From positions 73,648 through 137,647 of the forward strand of contig CAKTNN010000001.1 in NCBI GenBank assembly GCA_934589065.1: 64,000 bases of DNA, read 5' to 3'. Both the position numbers and the translations under genes were made by a program. The notes beneath the pieces were generated by a model, which searched no databases, was not told the origin of the DNA, and worked only from the letters and a program-made list of their open reading frames with translations. Shown here piece by piece: positions 1 through 8,709 of this stretch. Source of the DNA: an uncultured Oscillospiraceae bacterium (GTDB lineage Bacteria > Bacillota > Clostridia > Oscillospirales > Oscillospiraceae). Within the stretch, counting starts at the first letter, position 1. Each line of letters begins with the position of its first letter.

Positions 1-174
1 ATCCATGGCCTTTGCCTTAACTGGAACGCGCTTAAAAGGGTCGTAGGCAAAGCGCCAGCAGGAATCCTCCGGCTTTTTTACTCCTTTTTTTACGCATAGC
101 ACCTGCCCGTCGCACAGCGCAACACCATGCTGGCAATAGGCGCAGGCCTTGTCTATTTTCTTTCGGAAAAGCAT
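1..174 (-). CDS. Conserved small Cys-rich protein, C-terminus off the window
   Basis: 58 codons are visible, reading MLFRKKIDKACAYCQHGVAL and ending at the window edge without a stop. The start is an ATG at 172-174 preceded by an AGGAGG ribosome binding site. The pattern CAYCQHG ... C ... C with a conserved-looking end (RFAYDPFKRVPVK) resembles a short uncharacterised family common in Clostridia; the paired cysteines suggest a metal site, which is inference. It overlaps the end of the upstream ylbJ-like gene by 22 bases, so the two are probably co-transcribed. No function is known to me. Confidence 0.6.
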   Translation of the reverse strand, partial: MLFRKKIDKACAYCQHGVALCDGQVLCVKKGVKKPEDSCWRFAYDPFKRVPVKAKAMD

Positions 175-1124
175 AGTGTCCTCCTACGTTCTTTGTTTCT
201 GCCATTATACACCCCTTTCCTGAAAAATGCTACCCATTTTTTAAGAATGGGGATTCCCAGGATTCCCGGCAGACTCCATGGGCACACTGCCCCCGCCAGG
301 CATACCCCACAGCTGATGCATCTTCCCAGTGCATAGTACCGTAAGTCCAGACCCTTGGCAACGGAGGCCGTTTGTAAAAAGACGCACAGCCCGCCAAAGC
401 TCATAAGCCCTGCCGCAAGGGGCAGGCGGAGACGCTCTGCCACCGGGGAAAGCATACAGCAGCCGTTGGTGAGCTCTAAAAGGCCCGAAATCAGACAGCG
501 CAGCAGGGCGTTCCCTTCCAGCAGGGGATTCAGAAATGCCAGAAGGGTTCTAAAGAGAATGACGCTTATGCAGATTTTCCCCATGGCTTCTGCGGCATCC
601 GCCAGAGTGTCTCCCGGCGGCTCTTTCCCCATTTGCGCCTGGGATTCCGTCTTCCCCGGAAGCAGCCGGGAGCAGACCCATGCCCCCAGAATTTGCAGCA
701 GCCACAAATAGACCCCCGTCCAGGGAGAAGAAAACTGGGGAGCTGCGATTCCAAACAGAAAGGCCGGCCCAACATTGCTGCAGTAGCCCAGGAGCCGGGA
801 AGCCTGGCCTCTTTCCAGCTTTCCTTCCCGATAGGCCTTGCCAATGCATCCGGCTCCAGCGGGGTAGCCTCCCAGAAAAGCAGGAATCAGTATCGATTCT
901 GCGCCCTTTGGCAGGGAAAACAGCCTCCCCAGAAATCGGAATGGGCCGGCGCTCCTGCCCCAGAGGGCGGCGCTTAAAAGGGAGGAGAGCACCCAGAAGG
1001 GCAGCAGCGCCGGTATCACTGAGGAAAGGCAGAGCATAACCCCCTCTTTTGCCCCCAAAAGGGCGGTTTTGCTATCCAAAACAAGCAAAAGCATTCCCAA
1101 AGCCACCGGCAATCCCTTGATCAA
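153..1124 (-). CDS. YlbJ-like sporulation membrane protein (nucleoside-recognition/Gate family)
   Basis: 323-residue polytopic membrane protein with about eight hydrophobic segments and a GGYPAGA motif near residue 85, which resembles the GYP-G-A motif of the YlbJ/Gate domain family. YlbJ of Bacillus is a SigE-dependent integral membrane protein needed for spore formation; its transport substrate is unknown. This copy is shorter than the roughly 400 residues of Bacillus YlbJ. The start is TTG at 1122-1124, chosen because GAGGTGA sits six bases upstream; no ATG is suitably placed. It is divergent from yqfC, another sporulation gene. Family assignment rests on hydrophobicity pattern and the one motif, so it is moderate. 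Confidence 0.6.
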   Translation of the reverse strand: MIKGLPVALGMLLLVLDSKTALLGAKEGVMLCLSSVIPALLPFWVLSSLLSAALWGRSAGPFRFLGRLFSLPKGAESILIPAFLGGYPAGAGCIGKAYREGKLERGQASRLLGYCSNVGPAFLFGIAAPQFSSPWTGVYLWLLQILGAWVCSRLLPGKTESQAQMGKEPPGDTLADAAEAMGKICISVILFRTLLAFLNPLLEGNALLRCLISGLLELTNGCCMLSPVAERLRLPLAAGLMSFGGLCVFLQTASVAKGLDLRYYALGRCISCGVCLAGAVCPWSLPGILGIPILKKWVAFFRKGVYNGRNKERRRTLCFSERK

Positions 1125-1202
1125 TTGGCGTCACCTCGGAAGAATGTATGCAAGTTGTCTCCACTGCATTCATAGGTTAAAAACCAAAGGGAGGTGGGGG
1201 CA

Positions 1203-1490
1203 GTGAAGCACGGAAATCGCCTGCTGCAGCAGCTGACGACAGACTTGGAGATGCCGGGAGAGCTGCTGCCGGGGCAGAGCCTGGTGGAGCTGGCAGGGGA
1301 GAACCGGGTGCTCATCGAGCATCACCACGGTGTTGTGGAATACAGCCGCTGCCGCATCGGCGTAGGTGTGGCCTCCGGGCGGGTTTTGGTTTGCGGGCAG
1401 GGGCTGGAGCTGGCCCGCATGACCCGGGAGCAGCTGGTGATTACCGGGCGGATTGATGCCATCCAGCTGGTGCGGAGGGAGAAACCATGA
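1203..1490 (+). CDS. yqfC: Sporulation protein YqfC
   Basis: 95-residue YabP/YqfC-family protein. Features seen: an acidic/hydrophobic N-terminal part with LVELAGENRVLIEHHHGVVEY and the compact beta-rich pattern IGVGVASGRVLVCGQGLEL. In Bacillus yqfC is transcribed in the mother cell under SigE. The start is GTG at 1203 because AAGGGAGGTG ends six bases before it; a GTG at 1194 lies inside that ribosome binding site and is rejected. The gene overlaps yqfD by four bases (ATGA), as in most Firmicutes, which supports both calls. Confidence 0.85.
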   Translation: MKHGNRLLQQLTTDLEMPGELLPGQSLVELAGENRVLIEHHHGVVEYSRCRIGVGVASGRVLVCGQGLELARMTREQLVITGRIDAIQLVRREKP

Positions 1491-2686
1491 ATCTGTGGCA
1501 GAGCCTTGCCGGGGAGGTGACGGCCCGGCTCCTGACGGCTGACCCCACGGGGGCGCTGGATGCCATTGCCAAAGAGGATATCCCCCTAAAAAGCATAGAG
1601 CCCACGGAAGAATGGATTCTGACCTTTCGGCTGCGCCGCAGCGACTACCGGAAGCTGAAAAAGCTGGCCCAATCCAGAGGGGAAAAGCTGACGCTTCTTG
1701 GCCGGGAGGGAATCTATTGGTTTCTGAAAAAGGGAGTTAGGCGGCCCGTTCTGGTGCTGGGGCTTGCATTTTTGCTGGCAATGTGCCTGTGGATTCCCAC
1801 CCGGGTATTCTTTTTCCGGGTTGAGGGAAATGAACGCCTGCCGGAAAAACAAATCCTCTGTGCAGCGGAGCAATGCGGCATTGCCTTTGGCGCCAACCGC
1901 CGGGAAATCCGCAGTGAAAAGGTGAAAAACAATCTCTTGTCCCTTTTGCCGGAGCTGCAGTGGGCCGGTATCAATACCCACGGCTGCGTTGCCGTGATCC
2001 GCGTGTCGGAAAAGCCGGAAAAAACCCAAATGGAGCAGCAGGGCCGGGGACTATGTCACCTGATCTCTGCCAGAGACGGTGTGGTTACGTCCCTGACCGC
2101 CACGGCGGGCACAGCCCTGTGCGTTCCGGGTCAGGCGGTGGTAGAGGGTCAGGTGCTGATTTCCGGCCTGACGGACTGCGGCAGAGCCGTAAAGGCCCAG
2201 GCCGCCCAGGGGGAGGTAACGGCGCTTACAGAGCGCAGCATCCGGGCGGTAACCCCGGTGCAGCGCCTTGTGCGTGGGGAGAACCTGAAAAAAACCAGGC
2301 GATGGAGCTTGATTCTCGGAAAAAAACGAATAAAATTGTGGATTGGTAGTGGAATTTGGGGTAGTACTTGTGGTAGAATATGTAGAGCGTATCCCCTGGT
2401 GCTTCCCGGAGGCTTTTGCCTTCCGGTGGCCCTGGCTCTGGACGAGGTAACCCAGTGCAGGGTAACGGAGGCTGCTCTTTCCCAAGAGGATGCAAGCAGT
2501 CTTTTGAGCGCCTTTGGCAGGCAGCTGCTAAAATCGGAGATGCTTGGGGGAACCATTCGTCACTGTAAGGAAACCCTTTCCCAAAACGGCGGACTTTATC
2601 TGCTGACAGGCACCTATTCCTGCCAGGAAGTCATCAGCCGCCCAAGATGGGAACAGATAGGAGATATACATGAGCAAGGAAATTGA
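1487..2686 (+). CDS. yqfD: Sporulation protein YqfD
   Basis: 399 residues, about the usual YqfD length. A soluble N-terminal part is followed by one clear membrane segment at about residues 86-104 and then a long extracytoplasmic region containing FRVEGNERLPEKQILCAAEQ, a POTRA-like stretch typical of the family. YqfD is a mother-cell sporulation protein in Bacillus, with an unclear molecular role. Translation is coupled to yqfC by ATGA, and the 3' end overlaps phoH by 17 bases. A short stretch around 2290-2390 is more AT-rich than its surroundings, but the reading frame stays open. Confidence 0.85.
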   Translation: MNLWQSLAGEVTARLLTADPTGALDAIAKEDIPLKSIEPTEEWILTFRLRRSDYRKLKKLAQSRGEKLTLLGREGIYWFLKKGVRRPVLVLGLAFLLAMCLWIPTRVFFFRVEGNERLPEKQILCAAEQCGIAFGANRREIRSEKVKNNLLSLLPELQWAGINTHGCVAVIRVSEKPEKTQMEQQGRGLCHLISARDGVVTSLTATAGTALCVPGQAVVEGQVLISGLTDCGRAVKAQAAQGEVTALTERSIRAVTPVQRLVRGENLKKTRRWSLILGKKRIKLWIGSGIWGSTCGRICRAYPLVLPGGFCLPVALALDEVTQCRVTEAALSQEDASSLLSAFGRQLLKSEMLGGTIRHCKETLSQNGGLYLLTGTYSCQEVISRPRWEQIGDIHEQGN

Positions 2687-3692
2687 ACGGATCGTAAATG
2701 TTGACCGGGTAGAAGACCTGATTGCCGTTTTCGGCTCCTTCGATGAAAATGTCCGCCGGATTGAGGAAGCTCTTTCCGTGCGGATCATCAACCGGGGCAC
2801 AGACCTGAAGGTCACCGGGGATGAGGAGCAGGCAGATAAGGCCGTCCGCACTCTGGAGGGGCTGCTCTCCATTGCCGCCAGAGGGGAAACCATCGACGAG
2901 CAGCGGGTGCGCTATCTCATCACCCTGGTCAGCCAGGGAAACGAGGATCAGATTGCCCAGATTGCCAAGGATGTGGTCTGCATCACCGCCAAGGGGAAAC
3001 CCATTAAGGCAAAGACCGTAGGCCAGCAGACCTATATGAAGGCGATCGGGCAAAATACCGTCACCATTGGCGTGGGCCCTGCGGGTACGGGCAAGACCTA
3101 TCTTGCCGTTGCCGCGGCGGTAAGTGCCTTCCGGGAGCGGACGGTGAACCGGATTATTCTTACCCGCCCCGCCGTAGAGGCAGGGGAGCGGCTGGGCTTT
3201 CTGCCCGGCGACCTGCAAAATAAGGTTGACCCCTATCTGCGCCCCCTTTACGATGCCCTTTACGATATGCTGGGGGCAGAAACCTTTCAAAAGTATCAGG
3301 AGCGGGGTTCCATCGAGGTCGCGCCCCTGGCCTATATGCGGGGCCGCACCCTGGACGACAGCTTTATCATCCTGGACGAGGCCCAGAATACCACCCGGGA
3401 ACAGATGAAAATGTTCCTGACCCGTCTGGGCTTCGGCTCTAAAATCGTTATCACCGGAGACGTGACCCAGATCGACCTGCCGGATGACAAGGTTTCCGGC
3501 CTGAAGGATGCCATCCGGGTCTTGGAAGGGGTAGAGGACATCGCGATATGCCGGTTGACCTCTGCGGATGTGGTGCGCCACGCTCTGGTGCAGAAGATTA
3601 TCAATGCCTACGAAAAAGCGGCGGAAAAGCCAAAGGTTTCCAAGCCGGACAATCATTTTCAGGGAAAATATCAAAGGAAGAGAGAAAAATGA
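2670..3692 (+). CDS. phoH: PhoH-like P-loop ATPase
   Basis: 340 residues. Walker A GPAGTGKT lies at about residues 136-143 and the Walker B-like FIILDEAQN near residue 235, followed by the family signature QMKMFLTRLGFGSK and ITGDVTQIDLP. PhoH/YbeZ proteins are cytoplasmic ATPases encoded beside YbeY and linked to ribosome and RNA quality control. The N-terminal part has the KH-like region of the PhoH-YbeZ type. It is embedded in the classic cluster: the start overlaps yqfD and the stop overlaps the ybeY start (ATGA at 3689). Confidence 0.95.
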   Translation: MSKEIERIVNVDRVEDLIAVFGSFDENVRRIEEALSVRIINRGTDLKVTGDEEQADKAVRTLEGLLSIAARGETIDEQRVRYLITLVSQGNEDQIAQIAKDVVCITAKGKPIKAKTVGQQTYMKAIGQNTVTIGVGPAGTGKTYLAVAAAVSAFRERTVNRIILTRPAVEAGERLGFLPGDLQNKVDPYLRPLYDALYDMLGAETFQKYQERGSIEVAPLAYMRGRTLDDSFIILDEAQNTTREQMKMFLTRLGFGSKIVITGDVTQIDLPDDKVSGLKDAIRVLEGVEDIAICRLTSADVVRHALVQKIINAYEKAAEKPKVSKPDNHFQGKYQRKREK

Positions 3693-4189
3693 GAAACAAA
3701 ATCAATCTGGTGTTTGAGCAGGGCGGTCTGAAGCGCCTGCCCATTGCCGCCAATATCAAAACCTGCATCAATGCCGTTTTAAAGCAGGAGGGCGTTCCCG
3801 TTAAGTGTGAGATCAATGTGTTGGTGACGGATGACAAGGGCATTCAAACCATCAACCGCACCTCCCGAAACATTGATCAGCCCACGGATGTTTTGAGCTT
3901 CCCCATGTTTACCCTTGCCCCCGGTGAGCTTCCTGCGGATTGGAGCGAATACACAGACCCCGATACCGGCCTCGTGCCCCTGGGGGATATGTGCATCTCT
4001 CTGGAGCGGGCCATTGCCCAGGCTCAGGAGTTTGGGCACACCACCCGTCGGGAAGTTGGCTATCTGACCATCCATTCCATGCTCCACCTTCTGGGCTACG
4101 ATCACCTGGACGAAGGCCCGCAAAAGCGTCAGATGCGAGCCAGAGAAGAAGCAATCGCCTCGGAAATTCCGGGGATGAGCCGAAAATAA
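3689..4189 (+). CDS. ybeY: Endoribonuclease / rRNA maturation factor YbeY
   Basis: 166-residue metalloprotein. The zinc-binding signature HSMLHLLGYDH (three His in HxxxHxxxxxH) is intact near residue 130. YbeY acts in 16S rRNA 3'-end maturation and ribosome quality control, partnered with YbeZ/PhoH, encoded directly upstream. The start is ATG at 3689, overlapping the phoH stop; an in-frame extension back to 3548 lies inside phoH and has no family similarity, so it is rejected. Ten bases separate it from era. Confidence 0.93.
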   Translation: MRNKINLVFEQGGLKRLPIAANIKTCINAVLKQEGVPVKCEINVLVTDDKGIQTINRTSRNIDQPTDVLSFPMFTLAPGELPADWSEYTDPDTGLVPLGDMCISLERAIAQAQEFGHTTRREVGYLTIHSMLHLLGYDHLDEGPQKRQMRAREEAIASEIPGMSRK

Positions 4190-4198
4190 GGAGAAAAT

Positions 4199-5086
4199 AT
4201 GAACACAAAATCTGCTATGATCACGATATGCGGTCGCCCCAACGTGGGCAAATCCACCCTGACCAATTTCCTGGTGGGGGAGAAGATCGCCATTGTTTCC
4301 AATAAGCCCCAGACCACCCGAAACCGTATTTGCGGCATTGTCACCCGGGACAATACCCAGTTTGTCTTTGTGGATACCCCCGGCTACCATCGGGCCCGCA
4401 CCAAGCTGGGGGACTATATGGTCAATACCGTCCGGGAGTCCATTGCCGATGTGGATTTAACCCTGCTGGTGGTGGAGCCCATTGCCTCCATTGGCCCTCA
4501 GGAGGAGGGCTTGATTGAAAAAATCCGGGCCAGCCATTGCCCCGCCGTGCTGGTGATTAACAAAATCGACACCGTGGAAAAGGATACCCTTTTGGAGGTG
4601 ATCGCCAAGTATTCCCAGGCCTACTCCTTTGAGGACATCCTTCCCATCAGCGCCAAAACCGGCGACGGGGTAGAGGAGCTTCTCCGGGTCTGCGGAAAAT
4701 ATGCCCAGGAGGGCCCCTTCCTGTTCCCGGATGACGTCACCACCGACCAGCCGGAGCGCCAGGTCATGGCGGAAATCATCCGGGAAAAGCTGCTGTGGTG
4801 CCTGGACAAGGAGATTCCCCACGGTACTGCCGTGGAGATCACCAAATTCTCCGAGCGGGACAACGGCATTATCGATATCGACGCCACCATTTATTGCGAG
4901 AAGGCCAGCCACAAGGGGATTATCATCGGCAAACAGGGAGCTATGCTGAAAAAAATCTCCTCCATGGCCCGGGCCGACTGCGAAAAGTTTATGGGCACTC
5001 AGGTCTTCCTGACAACTTGGGTGAAGGTAAAGGAAAACTGGCGGGACAGCGATTTCCTGGTGAAAAACTTCGGCTACCGGGACTGA
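4199..5086 (+). CDS. era: GTPase Era, 16S rRNA-binding ribosome assembly factor
   Basis: 295 residues, the usual length. G1 GRPNVGKS is at residues 12-19, the switch-region PQTTRNRICGIVT follows, G3 is DTPG, and G4 is NKID near residue 120. The C-terminal KH domain (about 215-290) includes HKGIIIGKQGAMLKKISSMA, with the GKQG-type loop. Era binds the 3' end of 16S rRNA during 30S maturation. The Bacillus genes yqfF, dgkA and cdd, normally between phoH/ybeY and era, are absent here, giving a compacted version of the cluster. Confidence 0.96.
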   Translation: MNTKSAMITICGRPNVGKSTLTNFLVGEKIAIVSNKPQTTRNRICGIVTRDNTQFVFVDTPGYHRARTKLGDYMVNTVRESIADVDLTLLVVEPIASIGPQEEGLIEKIRASHCPAVLVINKIDTVEKDTLLEVIAKYSQAYSFEDILPISAKTGDGVEELLRVCGKYAQEGPFLFPDDVTTDQPERQVMAEIIREKLLWCLDKEIPHGTAVEITKFSERDNGIIDIDATIYCEKASHKGIIIGKQGAMLKKISSMARADCEKFMGTQVFLTTWVKVKENWRDSDFLVKNFGYRD

Positions 5087-5130
5087 TTTCTCGCCCTTGG
5101 GTACAATCCCAGGTGGGAAACCTCCATATT

Positions 5131-5230
5131 GTCATTGCGAGGCAGTGCGCACGACTCCGCGCTAAGAGCCGCCTTCGGCGGTTGCGCTATGCACAGCGCT
5201 GCGGCGCGAGACTGCCGTGGCAATCTCGGA
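5131..5230. repeat. REP-like palindromic intergenic repeat
   Basis: The 242-base gap between era and the yqzL-like gene is almost filled by a GC-rich palindromic element. It opens with gtcattgcgag, ends with ggcaatctcg, and contains the internal hairpin gccgccttcggcggt. The block at 5156-5183 (ccgcgctaagagccgcc ...) recurs in inverted orientation at 11038-11065 with few differences. Such elements are dispersed in many gut Clostridia genomes. No protein-coding potential is evident. Confidence 0.7.
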
Positions 5231-5328
5231 CGCAGGCACAACGTATCAGCCGGTGCCAAAAACAATGACAGCATTTCCCAGACTACCCGGCCCTTCCTTT
5301 GCAAACACTACCCTCGGGAGGGATGACC

Positions 5329-5472
5329 GTGAATTCTGCGGACTACTGGAAGCTTTTTCTGGAAACCGGCGCACCGGAGGCCTATGTATCCTATATGACC
5401 ACACTCAGAATGGAGAAAGACCATGTATTTGACCGTTCGGGCCATCGTCCTGCGGGTATCGGACTACAATGA
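5329..5472 (+). CDS. YqzL-like small protein
   Basis: 47 residues: NSADYWKLFLETGAPEAYVS followed by a short polar tail. The W-x-x-F-x-x-T-G-x-x-x-x-Y pattern matches YqzL of Bacillus, a tiny protein of unknown function encoded between era and recO, exactly this position. The start is GTG at 5329 with GGGAGG seven bases upstream; an ATG at 5323 is too close to that site. The gene overlaps the recO start by 50 bases in another frame, which explains why it is easily missed. Confidence 0.7.
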   Translation: MNSADYWKLFLETGAPEAYVSYMTTLRMEKDHVFDRSGHRPAGIGLQ

Positions 5473-6211
5473 CCACGATGCCCTTTTAACGGTGCTGACC
5501 CAGAATTATGGCAAGCTGACCATCAAGGCCAGAGGGCTGCGGCGGAAAAACAGCCCCCTGATCGCCCCCTGCCAGCTTTTGGCCTACGGGGAATTTACCC
5601 TGTTTGAATACAAGGGGAAATATACCATCAATGAGGCAAGAGCGCTGGAACTCTTTCAGGGCCTGCGCCGGGAGCTGACCCAGCTTTCTCTTGGCAGCTA
5701 TTTTGCCCAGGTAACGGAGCTTATCTCCCAGGAGGATCTGCCAAACCCGGAGCTGCAAGCCCTGCTTCTCAATTCCCTCTACGCCCTATCGGAGCTGGGA
5801 AAGCCGGAAGAGCTGGTAAAGGCGGTATTTGAGCTCCGCAGTGCCTGCCTGGCGGGTTACACCCCGGAGCTTTCCGGCTGCCATGTCTGCGGCAGCCCCA
5901 CCCCGGATCGGTTCGACCTGAGCCAGGGCTGCCTGGAATGCCGCCAGTGCCGGGATCCCCAGAGCCAGGGCATCCGCATTCCGGTTACTCCGGAGGCCTT
6001 AGACGCCATGCGCTATATCTGCCTGTGCAGCCCAAAGCGGCTCTTTTCCTTCCGCATCAGTCCCCTGGGGCTTTCCTGCCTGGGGGGCATTACGGAAGGG
6101 TACTTAAGCACCCAGCTGGAGCACGGCTTTTCCACACTGGATTTTTACCGCTCGCTGTATGCCATGCCCCAGCTTGCCGCGCCCATCCAAAAGGAGAACA
6201 TAAATGACTGA
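5423..6211 (+). CDS. recO: DNA repair protein RecO
   Basis: 262 residues. The N-terminal OB-fold begins MYLTVRAIVLRVSDYNDHD and includes GKLTIKARGLRRKNS. A zinc-binding motif follows near residues 150-180 (CHVCGSPTPDRFDLSQGCLECRQC-type spacing, two CxxC pairs). RecO loads RecA onto SSB-coated single strands together with RecR, and anneals strands. The gene overlaps yqzL at its 5' end and mutS2 by eight bases at its 3' end, so the whole yqfC-to-mutS2 block is likely one transcript. Confidence 0.93.
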   Translation: MYLTVRAIVLRVSDYNDHDALLTVLTQNYGKLTIKARGLRRKNSPLIAPCQLLAYGEFTLFEYKGKYTINEARALELFQGLRRELTQLSLGSYFAQVTELISQEDLPNPELQALLLNSLYALSELGKPEELVKAVFELRSACLAGYTPELSGCHVCGSPTPDRFDLSQGCLECRQCRDPQSQGIRIPVTPEALDAMRYICLCSPKRLFSFRISPLGLSCLGGITEGYLSTQLEHGFSTLDFYRSLYAMPQLAAPIQKENIND

Positions 6212-8582
6212 ATTATATGAAAAATCCCTGACAAAGCTGGAACTGAGCCAGGTTTTGGAAATGCTGTCCCAGTGCGCCGGAAGCGAAGGGGGCAAGACGG
6301 CCTGCCTGGGCCTGACCCCGGAGTCCGATTTGGATACCGTCCGGCAGCTTCTGGAGCAGACCACCGCCGCCTCCGACCTTTGCGCCCGGAAGGGAAATCC
6401 CACCTTTGGGGATGTGACCGATGTTTCCGCCAGCCTGGAACGGGCCGACCGGGGCGGAAGCTTGCAGCCGGTAGAGCTGATGCGCATTGCAGGCGTTCTG
6501 CGCTGCGCCCGGAACATCAAAGGCTTTGTATCCGAGGATGACCCCAAAACAGTGCTGGACAGCCTGTTTGACGCCCTGACTCCCAACAAATACCTGGAAG
6601 ACCGGATTTTCGGCGCCATTCTCTCGGAGGAGGAAATTGCCGATACGGCCTCTCCGGCCCTGGCGGATATCCGGCGGCACAAACGCATCCAGGCCGGAAA
6701 AATCCGGGACAGTCTGCAAAAAATTATTTCTTCCCCGGCCTATTCCAAGTTCCTGCGAGAGCCGATCATTACCATCCGCCAGGGAAGGTATGTGGTTCCC
6801 GTAAAATCCGAATGCAAAAATGACGTTCCCGGCCTGGTGCACGATGTATCTGCCACCGGCTCTACCTATTTTGTGGAGCCCATGTCTGCGGTGAATGCCA
6901 ACAATGCCCTGCGGGAGCTGGAGTTGAAGGAAAAGAAGGAAATTGAGCGAATCCTTGCAGAGCTCTCTGCCGAAGCAGCCGCCTACGCAGAGCCCATCCG
7001 GCTGGACGTTGCTATGCTGATTCAGCTGGATGTGATTTTTGCCAAGGCAAAGCTTGCCTACCGGATGAATGCCTGGGCTCCCGTGATGAACGACCAGGGC
7101 AGGGTAGAGCTGCGCAATGCCCGGCATCCCCTGATCGACCCCAAAAAGGTGGTGCCCATCTCCCTGCGGCTTGGTTCGGATTTTGATACCATGATTATCA
7201 CCGGCCCCAATACCGGCGGCAAAACCGTCACCCTGAAAACCATCGGTCTGCTGACCCTGATGGCAGAGTGCGGCCTTCATGTGCCCGCCGGGGACGGCAG
7301 CACCCTTTCTACCTTTGATGCGATTCTTGCGGACATCGGCGATGAGCAGTCCATTGCCCAGAGCCTTTCCACCTTCTCCGGACACATGAGAACCATTGTG
7401 GATGTGGTTGCCCAGTGCGACGGAAGGACCTTGGTGCTCTACGATGAGCTGGGCGCCGGAACAGACCCTGCCGAGGGTGCGGCCCTGGCAATTGCGCTGA
7501 TTGAATTCAGCCGGAAGATGGGCTCCCGGGTGGTGGCAACCACCCACTATGCAGAGCTTAAGCTCTACGCCATGCGCACCAAGGGTGTTATCAATGCCTC
7601 CTGCGAATTTGACGTGGAGACGCTGCAGCCCACCTACCGTCTGCTTATCGGCATTCCAGGCAAATCCAATGCCTTTGCTATATGCCGCAAGCTGGGCCTG
7701 CCAGAGGATATTTTGAAAGAGGCTTCTGATCTTGTGGGCAAGAGCGATAAGGACTTTGAGGATTTGCTGACCCAGCTGGAGCAGCAGCGCCAGCAAATGG
7801 AGTCCGCCCGGCTGGAGGCAGAGCGCCTCAAGCAGGAAACCGCAAAAATCAAGCAGCAGAGCGAAGAGTATAACGTCCAGCTGCAAAAGGAAAAGGACAA
7901 GGCCATGGAGTCCGCCAGAAGGGAGGCCCAGGCCATTATCGAGGAGGCCCGCGCCGCTGCCAACGCCGCCTCTGAGGAGCTCAAGGCCCTGCGCAAGCAG
8001 CTGCAGTCCGGCGGCGATACCACCGGCATCAACCAGCGCCAGACGGAGCTGCGCCGGGTGCTCAACGAGACGGAGGAGAAAATCCGTGCCCAGGCCCCAA
8101 AAAAAGAGCGGCCCAAGGCATCCCGGGGCATTCTGGTGGGGGATACGGTGGAGCTATTGAAGCTGGGAACCAAGGCAAGCGTCCTTGCCATCAACAAGGA
8201 CGGCACCTATCAGCTCCAGGCGGGCATCCTGAAAATGACCGCCAAAGGGGACGAAATTTACCTGCTGGAAAACGAGAATCCTTACGCCGCCAAGGGCGGA
8301 CGCCCGGCCCATTCCGGCAGAGAGATGAAGATGACCGCCATGCCCACGGAAATTGATCTGCGGGGTATGGATGCGGTAGAGGCGATTTGCGTGCTGGATC
8401 GCTACCTGGATGAGGCCATGCGGGCAAAGCTTTCCACCGTCCGCATTATCCACGGAAAGGGCACCGGCGTGCTGCGCAATGCGGTGCAGCAGGATCTGAA
8501 ACGGAATAAATATATTAAAAAGTTCCGGTTGGGCCAGTATGGCGAGGGCGAAGACGGCGTAACCATTGCTGAATTTATCTGA
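6204..8582 (+). CDS. mutS2: Endonuclease MutS2
   Basis: 792 residues, typical length. Walker A GPNTGGKT is at about residues 334-341, followed by the MutS ABC signature (STFSGHM) and Walker B (LVLYDELGAGTDP). A long coiled coil, rich in Gln, Glu and Lys, covers about 510-620. The Smr nuclease domain occupies about 715-792 (IDLRGMDAVEA ... HGKGTGVLRNAV). MutS2 suppresses recombination and rescues collided ribosomes in Firmicutes. It lacks the mismatch-recognition domain of MutS, as expected for the family. Confidence 0.96.
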   Translation: MTELYEKSLTKLELSQVLEMLSQCAGSEGGKTACLGLTPESDLDTVRQLLEQTTAASDLCARKGNPTFGDVTDVSASLERADRGGSLQPVELMRIAGVLRCARNIKGFVSEDDPKTVLDSLFDALTPNKYLEDRIFGAILSEEEIADTASPALADIRRHKRIQAGKIRDSLQKIISSPAYSKFLREPIITIRQGRYVVPVKSECKNDVPGLVHDVSATGSTYFVEPMSAVNANNALRELELKEKKEIERILAELSAEAAAYAEPIRLDVAMLIQLDVIFAKAKLAYRMNAWAPVMNDQGRVELRNARHPLIDPKKVVPISLRLGSDFDTMIITGPNTGGKTVTLKTIGLLTLMAECGLHVPAGDGSTLSTFDAILADIGDEQSIAQSLSTFSGHMRTIVDVVAQCDGRTLVLYDELGAGTDPAEGAALAIALIEFSRKMGSRVVATTHYAELKLYAMRTKGVINASCEFDVETLQPTYRLLIGIPGKSNAFAICRKLGLPEDILKEASDLVGKSDKDFEDLLTQLEQQRQQMESARLEAERLKQETAKIKQQSEEYNVQLQKEKDKAMESARREAQAIIEEARAAANAASEELKALRKQLQSGGDTTGINQRQTELRRVLNETEEKIRAQAPKKERPKASRGILVGDTVELLKLGTKASVLAINKDGTYQLQAGILKMTAKGDEIYLLENENPYAAKGGRPAHSGREMKMTAMPTEIDLRGMDAVEAICVLDRYLDEAMRAKLSTVRIIHGKGTGVLRNAVQQDLKRNKYIKKFRLGQYGEGEDGVTIAEFI

Positions 8583-8629
8583 ATCGCTTCTTTTTTGATC
8601 AATTCGACAAAAGCTCCCAAAGTAATTGG

Positions 8630-8658
8630 TTGACATTTCATAAGAAAAAGGTTATTAT
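8630..8658 (+). promoter_or_regulatory. SigA-type promoter for the HPr-like gene
   Basis: TTGACA at 8630-8635 and TATTAT at 8653-8658 with a 17-base spacer, close to consensus. The leader that follows contains a short hairpin (tcacat ... atgtga) just before the ribosome binding site; its role is unknown. Confidence 0.75.
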
Positions 8659-8709
8659 TTATAAAGACCCGTCACATCCATGGGAATGTGATGAAAAGGA
8701 GTGTATGTT

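Noticed and set aside
3548..3688. N-terminal extension of ybeY
   Set aside because: Lies inside phoH in another frame; the ATG at 3689 overlapping the phoH stop gives the normal family length.
6213..7886. 557-codon open frame on the minus strand opposite mutS2
   Set aside because: It is the reverse-strand shadow of a clear mutS2 gene; the predicted protein is low in typical domains and has no ribosome binding site.
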